NCBI GenBank assembly: GCA_021030905.1
Contig: JAGFMI010000006.1
Location: forward strand, 372,001 to 436,000
Direction of reading: 5' to 3'
DNA: 64,000 nt
Source of the DNA: Pyrenula massariospora
Taxonomy: Eukaryota; Ascomycota; Eurotiomycetes; Pyrenulales; Pyrenulaceae
In this document: positions 23,108 through 34,607 of the stretch, piece by piece
Numbering within the stretch: position 1 is the first letter of the stretch
How the letters are laid out: each line of letters opens with the position of its first letter
The notes under the pieces: model-generated
Told to the model about the DNA's origin: nothing
What the model saw: only the letters and a program-made list of their open reading frames with translations
Database searches by the model: none
Program-made: the position numbers and the translations under genes

Positions 23108-25411
23108 ACGTTGCGGATTAATTTATAAATTTTATTAAACCTCTATAGAAAAATTTTCGTACGATAAAAAATTTAAATAATTTTAATATTAAATATTTTT
23201 TATATAATTTATAAAAAATAAAATTAACTTTACATCTTCTCGACATATTAAATTTAATATTTATAAATATTATTATAAAAGGCAGTTGTACAAATTTAAA
23301 AAGATTAATAAAAATTTTTTATATTATTACCGTTATTATGACGAACATTTAAATAAAATTATTATATTTTAAAATTATCTTTATACGAAATATAAAAATC
23401 TTTAAATTAATAATTCTTTATTATTAATAATAATTTTAATTATATAAATAATAATAATATACAATTAATTATATTAATAAAAAAAATATTTTAAACTTAA
23501 TACTCTAATATTTAATCGTATAATTAATAAGAAATTAATTTTTTAAATATTTATTAATTTAATTATTATACGACGTCTTTCTCTACAAATTATTAAATAA
23601 TTTAAATTTTATTAATTTTGCGCTGCGCTCAATTTAAATAATTTAATAAAATTTTTATTTTTTAATAGTACAATAAAGAATCGAATTAAAAAAATATTTT
23701 TAAAAATAAAAAATTTTATTAAAAATTAATTCAATTTATAAAAATATATATTTATTTTACTGTCAATATTTAAATATTTTTAAATAATTATCTTTTTTTT
23801 ACTATTTATATAAATTTTATAAATTATATTAATTAATTTCGAAATATTTTAATCAAACTTTGTATAATTTTAAATTAAAGTAATAAATATCAATAAATAG
23901 TTCTACTTTTAATTTTTAAAAAATATAATTATACGAAAATAATTAAAACAGTTATTAATAATAATTTTAATATAAATAATACTTTTTATTATATAATCTT
24001 AAAATATTTTTTTTTAAAATATTAAATTAATTAAAATTTCACTTATAATTATATTTATTATTAAAAATATATTTTTAATCTTATCATATAAACATATCTT
24101 TTTATAAATAAAAAAAAAAAGTTTTATATAATAAATAAAAAGTTTTAAATAAACTGTATAATAAAAAAAATTTAAAAGAAAAACAATTAAAGATACGAGT
24201 ATAAATAAAAATTATAAATAAATTATATAATATTATAATTTATATTTACAGTTTTTTGAATTATATAAATAAATTTATTTTATATATTGATTAAAAAATT
24301 TCTATTAATAATTATATAAAATAAAATAGTTAATATATTATATTAAAAATTGCTTAAAAATAAGCTGTAAAAGAAATTTTTATTATATATATTAAAAAAT
24401 ATTATAATAAAGACATAATTAATAAATAAAATATTTTAAATATAAAAAATTAAAATTAACTTCGTACGATCACTAATCATTTTATAATTTTTAATAAAAT
24501 AATTTTATATCTACAAGGAGATCGTACGACGCTTAAAAAAATATTTAAAAATTTTAAAATAATCTATAAATAATTGTAATAAATTTTAATAAATAAAATT
24601 TTTTTATCGTACGAAGTATACTAATTACTTTTAAAAATAAAAATAATTTAAATTAATTATTTTTCGACTTCAACGCGCACTTCTTAAATTAAAAAATTAT
24701 ATAAAAAAAATTAATAGTTTTTTGTATTATTAAATTATTTATTTTTTCTCTTTTACAATTTATACGATATTTTTAAAAGATAAAAATAAAAAAATAATTA
24801 TTAAAAAAAATAATATTTTTAAAATATTAAATAGCTTTAAAATTAATTTATTTATTAATTTTTTTATATAATACCGACTTTGTACAAAGTAGCTAATTTA
24901 TAAAATTTTAATATATAACAACGAAAACGAGATCTTAATTTTTTTTAATAAATTTTTTAAAAATATTAAGAGAATCAACGACTACAAAGTTAAAATAAAT
25001 TTAAAAATTATTATTTTAAAACAACATTATACAAATTTAAAATTTTATTAATTATATAATAAATATAAAATATATAGCAAAAATAATAACCGCGTCTCTT
25101 TTTTTTTACTTTTAATATTCTTTTAATTTTTATAATAAATAATAAATTAAAATAAATTTTTTCCAATGCACGTTGTATAATTATTTAAAATAAAATATAA
25201 CTTAATTTAAATATTATAAAATTAAAAAAACTCTTACAAGATTGAAAACAAGCAAAAATTTTATAAAAAATAATATTTTTAAACTTTACATATAATATTA
25301 TATATTATATAAAATATATATTTTTTTATAAAATATATTTTTATATAACGCATTATAAACTATTTCTTTTTTAATATAAAAATTTTTATTATATATTTAC
25401 ATATCTTTTAT

Positions 25412-25462
25412 ATTTATATATAATATATATTTATATATAATATATATTTATATATAATATAT
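25412..25462. repeat. Three 17-bp tandem repeats inside the AT-rich block
   Basis: ATTTATATATAATATAT is repeated three times without change, followed by the start of a fourth copy. It probably arose by slippage in AT-rich DNA after mutation of the element. Confidence 0.8.
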
Positions 25463-26645
25463 ATTTATCTATGTTTTTCTTTATTAAATTATAATTATAT
25501 ATATATATTAAATTATAACAATTTTTATATATCTCGCCGCCTTTATTTTCTTTTATTTTTTTTTCTACAATAATAATAATAAATATATATAATGCTGTCG
25601 ATCGTACAAAAATTATATTTAATAAAATTTTAATAATATTAATATTAATATTAATATTAATACTAGTACCAGCACCAATATTAATAATATATTCTTTAAA
25701 TTTAAAAATATTATATAAAATAAAAGCTGACTAATTACACAAACAAATTTTTTTTTTTTTTTCAAAAAAAAAATGTAAGTCGTTTTATTATACAATACTT
25801 TATTTTAATATTTTATATAAAAAGTAAATTAACAACTTATACTAATTAGTAGTTTTAATTTTATCTCTACTGCCGACAATATAGTAAACAGTTTTTTAAT
25901 AAAATTACTAACAGTAAATAAAAATGAACTCTTTCTACTTAATATTATATATAGTTTTTAATAAACTACAATTTAAACTCTATTTAATTAATTTATCCAT
26001 TTTTTTCGAGGACGTATTTATATAATTTAAATTATAAATAATAAACAGTTATATATTAATACACTTTTAATTTAAAAAGTTAATACAATAAAAGTCTCGC
26101 TATATAATAAATATAAATAAAAATCGAATTAAAATTTTTTCTTTAAATATTATCATATTTTAAAATATTTCAAAAAATTTTATAATAATTACAAATAACA
26201 GGGTCATCGTAAATATTATTATTAAAAAAATTTATATAATTTAAATAATAATAATAACTCGGAGCCGAAAGAATTATTTTTTTAATATAATAAAATATTT
26301 ACTCCGTCTTTTTTAATAGCTCTACTAAAAAAATACAATAAATTATTTAAAGCTAAAACTTTACAAAGTTTAATTATTCTTTCTCCTTAAAAGTATATAC
26401 AATAATTCTTTTTTTTAAATTATTTATATTTTATATTACAGCCTAGTTGTACAAGCCCTATATATAATATCTAAATAAAATTTTATACTTTTATATAATA
26501 TTTAAAATTAATAGTTATAATAGCGAAACGAAATTAAAATAATTAATAATTTAATTATTTTTATTATATATTACTATTATTATAAAATTAAATATAAAAT
26601 TTTTATACGATAAAATTTCTTTCATTTTACAAAACCTTATAAATA

Positions 26646-26690
26646 CTGCGGGTTTTACCCGCACGGGGCGGGTAAAACCCGCGGGTAAAA
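26646..26690. repeat. Right subterminal GCGGG motif cluster
   Basis: GCGGGTTTTACCCGC and GCGGGTAAAACCCGCGGGTAAAA lie next to the right terminal repeat and can form short stem-loops. They are a GC-rich island between the destroyed interior and the end of the element. Confidence 0.65.
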
Positions 26691-26697
26691 TCGCTGC

Positions 26698-26712
26698 CCG
26701 TTGCCCAGTCTG
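26698..26712 (-). repeat. Right terminal inverted repeat of the hAT element
   Basis: CCGTTGCCCAGTCTG is the exact reverse complement of the left end. Confidence 0.92.
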
Positions 26713-26720
26713 ATCAGGAA
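26713..26720. repeat. 8-bp target site duplication, right copy
   Basis: ATCAGGAA, identical to the left copy. Confidence 0.9.
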
Positions 26721-28379
26721 ACGTGATTTCTACATTCTCGAATCCCACAAGCACGTGCTTTTTCGATAATAAATTTTGTCGGTGCCGCTACTACTGCAGG
26801 TGGGCTGATCACCCCTGTCCGGTTGGAGATGTTTTGCGGCTGTTTTTCGTCGCTAGCCCGGGATGCGCAGAGGAGGCTTGAAGGCCCGATTAGGACATCA
26901 AGCTTTTCTTTAGAGTCCAGATTCGGTGTCTGAGGCTTGCAAGGCGTTTTCGCACATGGTAATAGACGGGCATCTGAAGCCAAGTCTAATCTTACGAGCC
27001 AAGTTTCCTCATCTTCATCTGCGGGAGGCTGACATGAACTGAGATACGAAAATATCTGTGGCTGGTGAGAAGTGTGGAGACGTGGGGGGTGATGCATGCT
27101 GCAGATTATTGCTGTTGACCATCTTTTCTTCGCGGAGCGTAGAGGAGATGTCTACGAAGTTAGACCTTGCTCTGAGAGACGAGACGAATCGGTGATGCTG
27201 CACTCCGTCCAGTCCCAGCGGTCCAATGTCAATGACGAGACTTTGACTCTTCGGGAAGAGAAGCGATGAAATGCCTGGGATGGTTTGGATAAGCAATGCG
27301 CTGCACTGACGTCGTGGTCATCATATCAGACATGCTGGTCTTAGCCTCAGGGGTAGAATGTGACCTGTCGGCTTTGAGAAGGCAAGTGATAGGATGTTTC
27401 CTTGGAACCTTGGGCTCGTAGAAAGCGTAAATCCTCTTAAGCAAAGTGCTATTCCGAGCCCTCTAAGGTCCCGAATTAGAGGCTAAACACCCGAACAGCC
27501 AAGGGAACGCGGGCCTTTTTTGTGGCGGGTAGCGGTGCGAGGTAGATCGTCGGACTCGCTAAGGGGTAGTTTATTGGGAGGTAGGGTTCGACTAGCATGA
27601 GTACTATCGGCGGTGGAGAGAAGTGGTACTCGGTGCTATGTAATTATCCCCTGGGATCAAGAGCGGTTGGCGTGGGCTAGATCTGTGGTTGGGAGAGCAG
27701 CAAAGGATGAGTGGGAACAATTCTCTTTAAATCAGGGACGAAGAATGACAGCTGGTTGTGGTGGGAGAGACTGGGATCCAGGATGGATGTGGAATTTTTT
27801 TTTTCGATTGGGACGGTGGTGGGGTAGAGGCGTTGAAGAAGCAGCCAGCAGCAGGAACCAGCTGCAGCTTGCAGACGGCGCCTCGTGTTGTTTAAAAGGC
27901 TGGACGGCCGCTCTGTCTCTTTCCGCACATCTTGCTTTCTTCTCTCTGATACCCAACCTCTTTTCTCTCGATCTATTCATCTTGCCTTGCGTTCTTCAGT
28001 GCAGTTCACTCTGCACGGCTCCAACCACCGCTTAACAGCTACCCCGCTTCTACTCCAAATTGTAAGAATGGCTCCCCTTTTCTCACTTGGCCCTTCCTCG
28101 TATTTCTCCTGAGACCCGACGATTGCGCGAGGGCGGCCGGGAAGCTTCTCCTGACGATCTGTCGCACCCGCTGGTCCAGCAACAGGCGCACTTCCAATCA
28201 CGTTTTCGGTGGGAGAGGTGATCCACGCATTTAGGGCTTCTCCTAATCAGTGTCTACTCCGAAGCCCCCACCAGCTCACCGCTTTCGAACTCTCTCCCAG
28301 GCATTTTTTACTGACGCTTCTTCTCAGTGTCCACAGATTCTTTTACGTTTGTCTCCAATATCCACAGAATCTCTTCGAA
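26721..28379. other. Long intergenic region upstream of UGP1
   Basis: About 1.66 kb of normal composition between the transposon and UGP1. Minus-strand ORFs at 26714-27444 and plus-strand ORFs at 27613-28035 show no family features or plausible splice structure. The pyrimidine-rich part after 27900 is probably promoter and 5' leader of UGP1. Confidence 0.5.
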
Positions 28380-30423
28380 ATGTCCAGAGCCATTCCATCT
28401 CACCTTCGCCCCGCGGCTGCTGCCACCAACGGCACGGCTGACGGCGACTTCGAAGGCAAGCACCATGGAAAGTCACAGTCCCATGTGGTAAGTCCTAGCT
28501 CTTTCTATTGCCACATCTCCAGGGCAGCACCATTCTCCACCTTCCTCGCGGCGTCTTGTACGGCGTTGAGACATTCGAACTTCTGGCAAGTTCGGGTCAG
28601 CTGCCTAGTGTTGCTTTGCAACGCTTGCTGCAGGAGTGATGTGAACTATCACAGGTCACGTTCAAACTCTACCAGTGAAGAATTTTCGGGGAGCTAGCGA
28701 GTTTACCCAAGTCGTACAGCACGGCCTCTACTCACTACACTCTGGCTACTCGCAACTACGTCGAGAAATCGATTTCTCCCCCAAAACATCTTCCCCTCAT
28801 CTCTAATACAATGGCCCCAATCGCATCTCACTCTGAGGACAGCCTCATCAACAACTTTGATAAATTGAAGATGCTAACAGAAGTGGATGGATGGCAGGCT
28901 TTCGAGAACACCTCGACCAATGTTGCCGCCAGTCAGATGCGCAACGCCCTTAATGGCCTCGCCGATACCGTCAAAGACCCTGAAGAGAAGAAGAGATTTG
29001 AGGCAGAAATGGACAACTTCTTCGCGCTGTTCAGGAGGTATCTCAACGACAAGGCGAAAGGAAACACCATATCATGGGATAAGATTGCTCCTCCAAAACC
29101 GGAGCAGGTCGTGGAGTACGACACTTTGGGCAACTCGCAATCTGTTGACTTCCTCAACAAGCTTGCTGTCGTCAAACTGAACGGTGGTCTCGGAACCTCT
29201 ATGGGATGCGTTGGCCCTAAGTCCGTCATTGAGGTCCGAGACGGAATGTCCTTCCTTGACCTCTCTGTCCGCCAAATTGAGTACCTAAATAGGACATACG
29301 ACGTAAATGTCCCGTTCGTCCTCATGAACAGCTTCAACACCGACAGCGATACCCAGTCGATCATCAAGAAATACGAGGGCCACAACATCGACATCCTTAC
29401 CTTCAACCAATCTCGATATCCGCGTGTCCTTAAGGACTCCCTCCTCCCTGCCCCCAAGTCCTATTCTTCTCAGCTCTCCGATTGGTACCCACCTGGCCAC
29501 GGAGACGTTTTCGAATCTCTCTATAACTCCGGTATCCTCGACCAATTACTCGACCGCGGTGTCGAAATCGTCTTCCTATCCAACGCCGACAACCTTGGTG
29601 CCGTCGTTGACCTCAACATCCTCCAGCACATGGTTGAAACCAAAGCAGAATACATTATGGAATTGACCGATAAAACAAAGGCTGACGTGAAGGGTGGCAC
29701 CATTATCAATTATGAGGAAAAGGCCCGCCTCCTCGAAATTGCCCAGGTCCCCAAGCAGCACGTCAACGAGTTCAAGTCGATCAAGAAATTTAAGTACTTC
29801 AACACCAACAACATCTGGATGAACCTCCGCGCAGTCAAGCGTGTCGTCGAGAACAGTGAACTCGAGATGGAGATCATCCCCAATGACAAGTCCATCCCCG
29901 CGGACAAGAAGGGTGAAGCAGACATCTCGATTGTGCAGCTCGAGACCGCCGTCGGCGCTGCAATTCGCCACTTTAGGAACGCTCACGGCGTGAATGTGCC
30001 AAGAAGGAGGTTCTTGCCTGTCAAGACGTGCTCGGACCTGATGCTCGTCAAGTCAGATCTCTATACGCTGAAGCATGGCCAGCTCGTGATTGACCCGAGC
30101 CGGTTTGGTCCCGCACCATTGATCAAGCTAGGTGGTGATTTCAAGAAGGTATCGGACTTCCAGAAGAGGATTCCGAGCATTCCAAAGATTTTGGAGTTGG
30201 ATCATTTGACGGTTACCGGAAACGTGAATATGGCACGGGGAGTGACGCTAAAAGGTAAGCCCTAGTTGACAGCCTTGTCCTCAATCTACATGCGTGGCTA
30301 ATTTTGATTCCTACAGGTACTGTCATTATCGTGGCGACCGAGGGTAGCACCATCGACATTCCGCCCGGCTCAATACTCGAGAACGTCGTCGTCCAGGGAA
30401 GCTTGCGGATCTTGGAGCATTAG
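28380..30423 (+). CDS. UGP1: UTP-glucose-1-phosphate uridylyltransferase (UDP-glucose pyrophosphorylase)
   Basis: Main model: exons 28380-28487, 28898-30254 and 30317-30423, giving 523 residues; the joints read [17 protein letters not shown] and [15 protein letters not shown]. The enzyme makes UDP-glucose, the donor for beta-glucan, glycogen, trehalose and glycoprotein synthesis, in the cytosol. The nucleotide-binding loop [16 protein letters not shown] and RDGMSFLDL, the NSFNTDSDT segment, [12 protein letters not shown] and the C-terminal beta-helix ending GSLRILEH are all present. A second start is possible: an ATG at 28811 reads 29 codons straight into the same second exon (see findings). 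A CTAAC branch site at 28874 supports the acceptor at 28898. A. nidulans calls the gene galF. Confidence 0.95.
28811..28897 (+). other. Alternative first coding exon of UGP1
   Basis: ATG at 28811 opens 29 codons ([20 protein letters not shown] then MLTEVDGWQ) that run in frame into the second UGP1 exon with no stop. The segment overlaps the end of the long first intron, so it would be used by a shorter transcript starting inside that intron. The residue choice looks coding, but I cannot confirm expression. Confidence 0.45.
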
Positions 30424-30953
30424 ACGAACTATGGACGTGGTTATAGGTGGAACATTGGAGTTTACATCGTTGTCGGTTAACTGTCAAGACGTGCGGAAAG
30501 TGCACACCCCCCTTTTCACTGCGTGCTTCGAGGCGTATGGCATTTTTTATACCTTGATAAAATCCCTTATCTGCTAGATTCGGGTACATATTGCAGAGTA
30601 CATAGCTGCTTCAAAATAATCTGAAACATTTTTTGTGCACCTTGCGATGTAATGATTCCATCTGACAGTACATTCGCTCTTGCAGAACAAGGAATATATA
30701 AAACAAGAGCTATCATAGCTCCAACCGTCAGAATAACGGAGGGCATCCTGCGACATTCGCTTTATCGTTTACGGGAATAAATGGAAGTGTAGAGCATCCT
30801 TAATATCGATTCTCTTTTGAAAATCACACGCTTTTCATGGCTCTCTATATACAATACATCTATATCCCTCTATACCTTTTCTCATCAGCATCCCCCCAGC
30901 TTCACTATCTTAGATCATACAATTGCCCCCTTTTCCTAATTCCCGCCCAACCG
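30424..30953. other. Convergent 3' intergenic region
   Basis: 3' flanks of UGP1 and the Zn2Cys6 regulator. No further feature is seen. Confidence 0.5.
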
Positions 30954-33777
30954 TCACCGTCTCCAAGCCTCCGCATCCGTAAACACCGTGCTCGGCCACG
31001 CCACGCCCGTGATCCCGTTCACCCCTCCCCCGTCGCCCTGCTGCTGCTGCGACTGCGTTTGCGTCTGCTGTGGCGGCTGCTGCTGCTGCTGGCTCATGCT
31101 AACCAGCGCGTCGGCGGGGCCGGTCGAGGCGTTGCTGGGGTAGTAGGATGCGAAGGAGGCGTAGCTGACGTAGGGGGCGGGGGTGGTGGTGTAGTTGTAG
31201 GTGTTTAGGGCGGAGGAGTAGTCGGTTGAGGTGGTGGGGGTGGAAGGGGGATTTGGGGCTGTGGGTTGGGAGGTGGTCGTGGTCGTGGTCGTGTTAGAGG
31301 GGGAGGGGTTTGGGCCGGGGTAGGAGAGGCGGCGCTGGTCGGGCGGGGCGGAATGGGTGTGAGAGTGTTGGTGGTGGGAGTGATGGGTGTGGTCGGAGGG
31401 TTCGGGCTTGAAGAAGGGGGGTGGAGGGTGGAGCGGGTATTGGGATTGCGGTTGCGGCGTGACGGTCGTTGTGGTTGTGTCAAGGCTCTTGGTGGACTGC
31501 ACGGGCGTGCTGGCAGCCGTCGACGATGCAGCTACGGTGATGCTCTGGTCCTGATGCCCCCCGCTACTACTTGCGTTGTACCCTCCGCTCTGCAGGGCGG
31601 CGCTGGCTAGCAGAACATTTCTCGCGTCTTGCAGGCACTTTTCGACATGGGGCAACATGGAGCGGTACAGCAGGTCGCCGGAACCTGGACAATACGGCAT
31701 CAGTATGAGGTTCCACAGCGGGTGGTTGAACAAGGAGACGTAGGACGAACCCAGGATTTTGTCCGCAGTCTGAAGGATCCGCAACCAGTCCGTCAACTCG
31801 TGCTGCATCGCCGTGAATTTCTCCCGAGTGATGCTCTGCTTGCGCTGGTCGTGAACGTAGATGCTCGTGCCGGCTGCCAGCACGAAGATGACGGTGCTGT
31901 TCCAGGTGAAGTCCGCACCCTTAAATTTCTCAAAGAGGGATTGCAGGTTACGGAGAAGGCGCATGGAGGAGTCATGGCAAATATCCAAGGATTTGTTGAT
32001 AAAAGCCTGGTTGGTGGATGTGCATTGGGAGGGATGGTGGAGGAGCAGTCGGTATTCGGCAGCCCATGAGCTCATAAAGAGGTTGGCGACCTGGGATGTA
32101 CCCTCGTCTTGATCATCGGAGGCAGATTCTCGGAACCAGTCATTTTCCCACTGGTTGATCATGTTGGTGAGACGGTCCACGATTTTCTCGTATTCTGGTC
32201 CTGGAAGGCGATCGGATATTACTTTGTTATACAGCTCGATGAAGATCGGAACTAAGCGAGCACCTAAGCAGGCCGGGCGCCAATTGCACCTTCCAGAGAG
32301 CTGACGGGTGATTCCAGTCTCGGAAATCTCCGAATCATCGATTGCTAAAGGCAGCTCGATATCAATGTCTTGCATCCTAAAAGGCATTGGCTTCCCAAGC
32401 TTGATTGATATGGAGATGGCAATGACAGCAATGCTCCAGAACACTCTTTTCCGCAATTCGACCTGCAGCAGATTTCCCTGAAAGCCGACCTTGCTTGCCG
32501 AACGGTGGAAATCGAGATCAAATACTCGGACCATTGTGCGTGCGGCCATATTCCAGGCGTTCCCAGGCTTGGGGAGATTCCTTTGGTACACAAGGAGCAG
32601 GTTCATAGCTTGCATAGCAGCAAGTGAAGAGTCCAAGTGCAGCTCTCGGAAGAAACCGAGAGCGTAGTGATAGCATTGATTTGACTCTCTTTGCTTTGCT
32701 TCTGCGATCGAGGGATTTCGGATGGCCATTTGGAATGCAACAATTGCATAAACGGCATGCAATTGAACAAGTTCGGGGACGGAGGGTTTGAAAGACTCGT
32801 CATCGTAACAGCGATGGACCTTTTCATAGTGTTAGAATTTTTGATTCCAGATAGTAAACCATACAATTGGATATTCATACCAGGGCAAGAAATGAAGGCG
32901 GATGAAGGGTGCCAATGTAGCGGTTTACAGCGCCCAGGTACGTCCGAACATAGATCAAAGCATCCTGTTTTGAAATGTTCGGTTTCTTTGGGCGCGGGCC
33001 ACCTAATATTGTGCTCGTGAAAGTGTAACGGTTGTTGTTAAAGACGGGTTTATGGTCGGTTATTGGGTCGTCCATCATCGGACAATGGAAGCCGGCGATA
33101 TCGATCTTGGAGCCCATGACATCCACCACAGTACCATTAATCGGACCATGGGCCGGTCCACTAGAGCGCATTAACTCTTGAACGGGCTCTTCGGAATACT
33201 GCTTTGTGGAGCTCTGGGTATTCGCGACAGAATTATGCCTAGGTAGATAGAGCGCTTTCAGCCATCGACCAATGGACACCAGCGCAGTAAGATTATACCT
33301 TGTGTACTCATTCGACCCGTATCCCGAAAAGCCTCCGTTAAGAAGCTCCTCAGTGCCTTCTATATGACCAAATCGAGAGGCGTATTGCCCAATCTGCCTC
33401 CTTAACATTTCCACTTGTGTCTCTAACCTTTCGGCATGACCACGCTCAGAAGCTCTTCTGGTAATGCGGTCAGTTGTGCGGCAGGGCACATTCTTGTCCT
33501 GACACGGTTTGCAGCCCAATGGATTAGGATCACATCGCATTTTCCGTTCCTGCAAAGGGGGGTTCATCAGTATCTGCTCATATCGTGCGGCGGGAGGACT
33601 TACCTTGCAGCGGTCGCATGCTTGACCGGTGCGCGACTTGCTTGTATCTTGGAGCTTTTGGCGCACGGCATCGCTGTAATCATCGGGAGTTTCATCGTGG
33701 TTGTTGGACAATTTTGCCTTCTTCGCTGGAGAATCGTGAGTTGCAGGGCCGTGGCTGGATGTGCGTTTGGCGGCCAT
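30954..33777 (-). CDS. Zn2Cys6 transcription factor with polyglutamine C-terminal tail
   Basis: Three exons: 33777-33604, 33549-32881 and 32819-30954, total 902 residues. The zinc cluster (about residues 53-81) keeps all six cysteines in the spacing C-x2-C-x6-C-x6-C-x2-C-x6-C: ACDRCK / ERKMRC / GCKPCQDKNVPC. It is followed by TDRITRRA and a short coiled coil (LETQVEMLRRQIGQY). The fungal-specific regulatory domain covers about residues 265-560 (GTLHPPSFLALVHRCYDDESF, ELRKRVFWS). The last 200 residues are Ser/Thr/His/Pro-rich, then Gln runs, and a conserved-looking WPSTVF near the end. Intron 1 splits the cluster between Cys2 and Cys3 and is 54 nt with no stop. It is a nuclear regulator; the target pathway cannot be told from sequence. 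Confidence 0.88.
31021..31095. repeat. CTG/CAG-rich tract coding polyglutamine
   Basis: Imperfect CTG repeats on the plus strand (CAG on the coding strand) code for the Gln-rich end of the Zn2Cys6 protein. The tract is interrupted, so it should be fairly stable. Confidence 0.7.
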
Positions 33778-34607
33778 GATGCAAGGTTCTTTGGATGAGA
33801 CGGAACTTGCCAGGAGCCGACAGCGCAGTCATGGGGGAAGACGACTTGGCCTGGGGGGCACGCTGACGGCGCGGAAAGGATCTTTCCAGTTGCTGATTTC
33901 AAATGGAAAGTAACGTCCGATCTTTGGGTTTATCTATGGATCAATTGAGACGGAAATGCCCTCCCTTGACCAACATCCCGTCTAAGCCATTTGGACCCAA
34001 TAATTCGAGTTCATTAAATTCGGCAGGGCTACGGGTGAAGAGCTTTGGGGCCAGTTCTGCGGTGGGTCGATCTTCCGGCTACTTTCGAAGCGGGAGGGCA
34101 AAGTCGTGACACAATGGCACTGCGAGACTGCTTCATCGCGTGCAGTTCAGGGCGGACGACATCACGGAGAAGTGACCCTTGAAACTCAAAAATTTCTTTT
34201 GATCCGTCTCTTCGCTCTACAATAGGAATACGCCGCTCCCTGGCGTGTAAGTCTCAAAATATGTCCTGCCAAATGTGGAAACATCACTGCTTCGCCTCGA
34301 AGGCTAGCCCAGACCAAAGAAGAAACTATGCTATATCCAGAAATAGAATCAGTAGCCCGCCCACGTTGTCATCCACACGTTGCCTTCACTGCGTCTAATG
34401 TGACCGATTGGTATCATAAGAAGAAATCAAGCTTAAATTTCGCCATCGAACCCCCTGTCCAGCTTTAGAGTGCCCATATCCAGATGTGCTTCGGTGTAAA
34501 AATATCGCCAACTCGCACTCAAACATTATATGCCGCGCCGAGGATTCAAAACGCTCTTCGAAATGCTCGTTAATTGCCTTGAAATTTTGCACCGCCTTGA
34601 AATTGAA
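33778..34607. other. Intergenic region upstream of the Zn2Cys6 regulator
   Basis: Promoter side of the regulator and 3' flank of the cNMP/F-box/LRR gene, both on the minus strand. Small ORFs have no visible features. Confidence 0.5.

Larger units (their letters stand above)
23052..26712. mobile_element. hAT-superfamily DNA transposon destroyed by RIP-like mutation
   Basis: The element is 3661 bp. Its ends are exact: CAGACTGGGCAACGG at 23052-23066 and the reverse complement CCGTTGCCCAGTCTG at 26698-26712, flanked by the 8-bp duplication ATCAGGAA. The 15-bp terminal repeat with a CAG start and TGGCAAC-like core, plus the 8-bp duplication, identifies the hAT superfamily. Each end also carries subterminal GCGGG/CCCGC motifs. 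Inside, from about 23110 to 26640, the DNA is almost pure A and T with stops in all frames, so no transposase can be read. The switch from normal to AT-rich composition falls at the element ends. This is what repeat-induced point mutation leaves in Pezizomycotina. The length suits an autonomous hAT, but a non-autonomous derivative cannot be excluded. Confidence 0.9.

Noticed and set aside
23110-26640. AT-rich block read as a centromere or mitochondrial insertion
   Set aside because: The boundaries coincide with terminal inverted repeats and an 8-bp duplication, and no mitochondrial gene can be read.
27571-27600. GGTTCGACTAG resembling a tRNA B box
   Set aside because: No cloverleaf can be drawn with the upstream 60 bases.
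27613-28035. 140-codon ORF upstream of UGP1
   Set aside because: Overlaps ORFs on the other strand, has no features, and lies in probable promoter/leader sequence.
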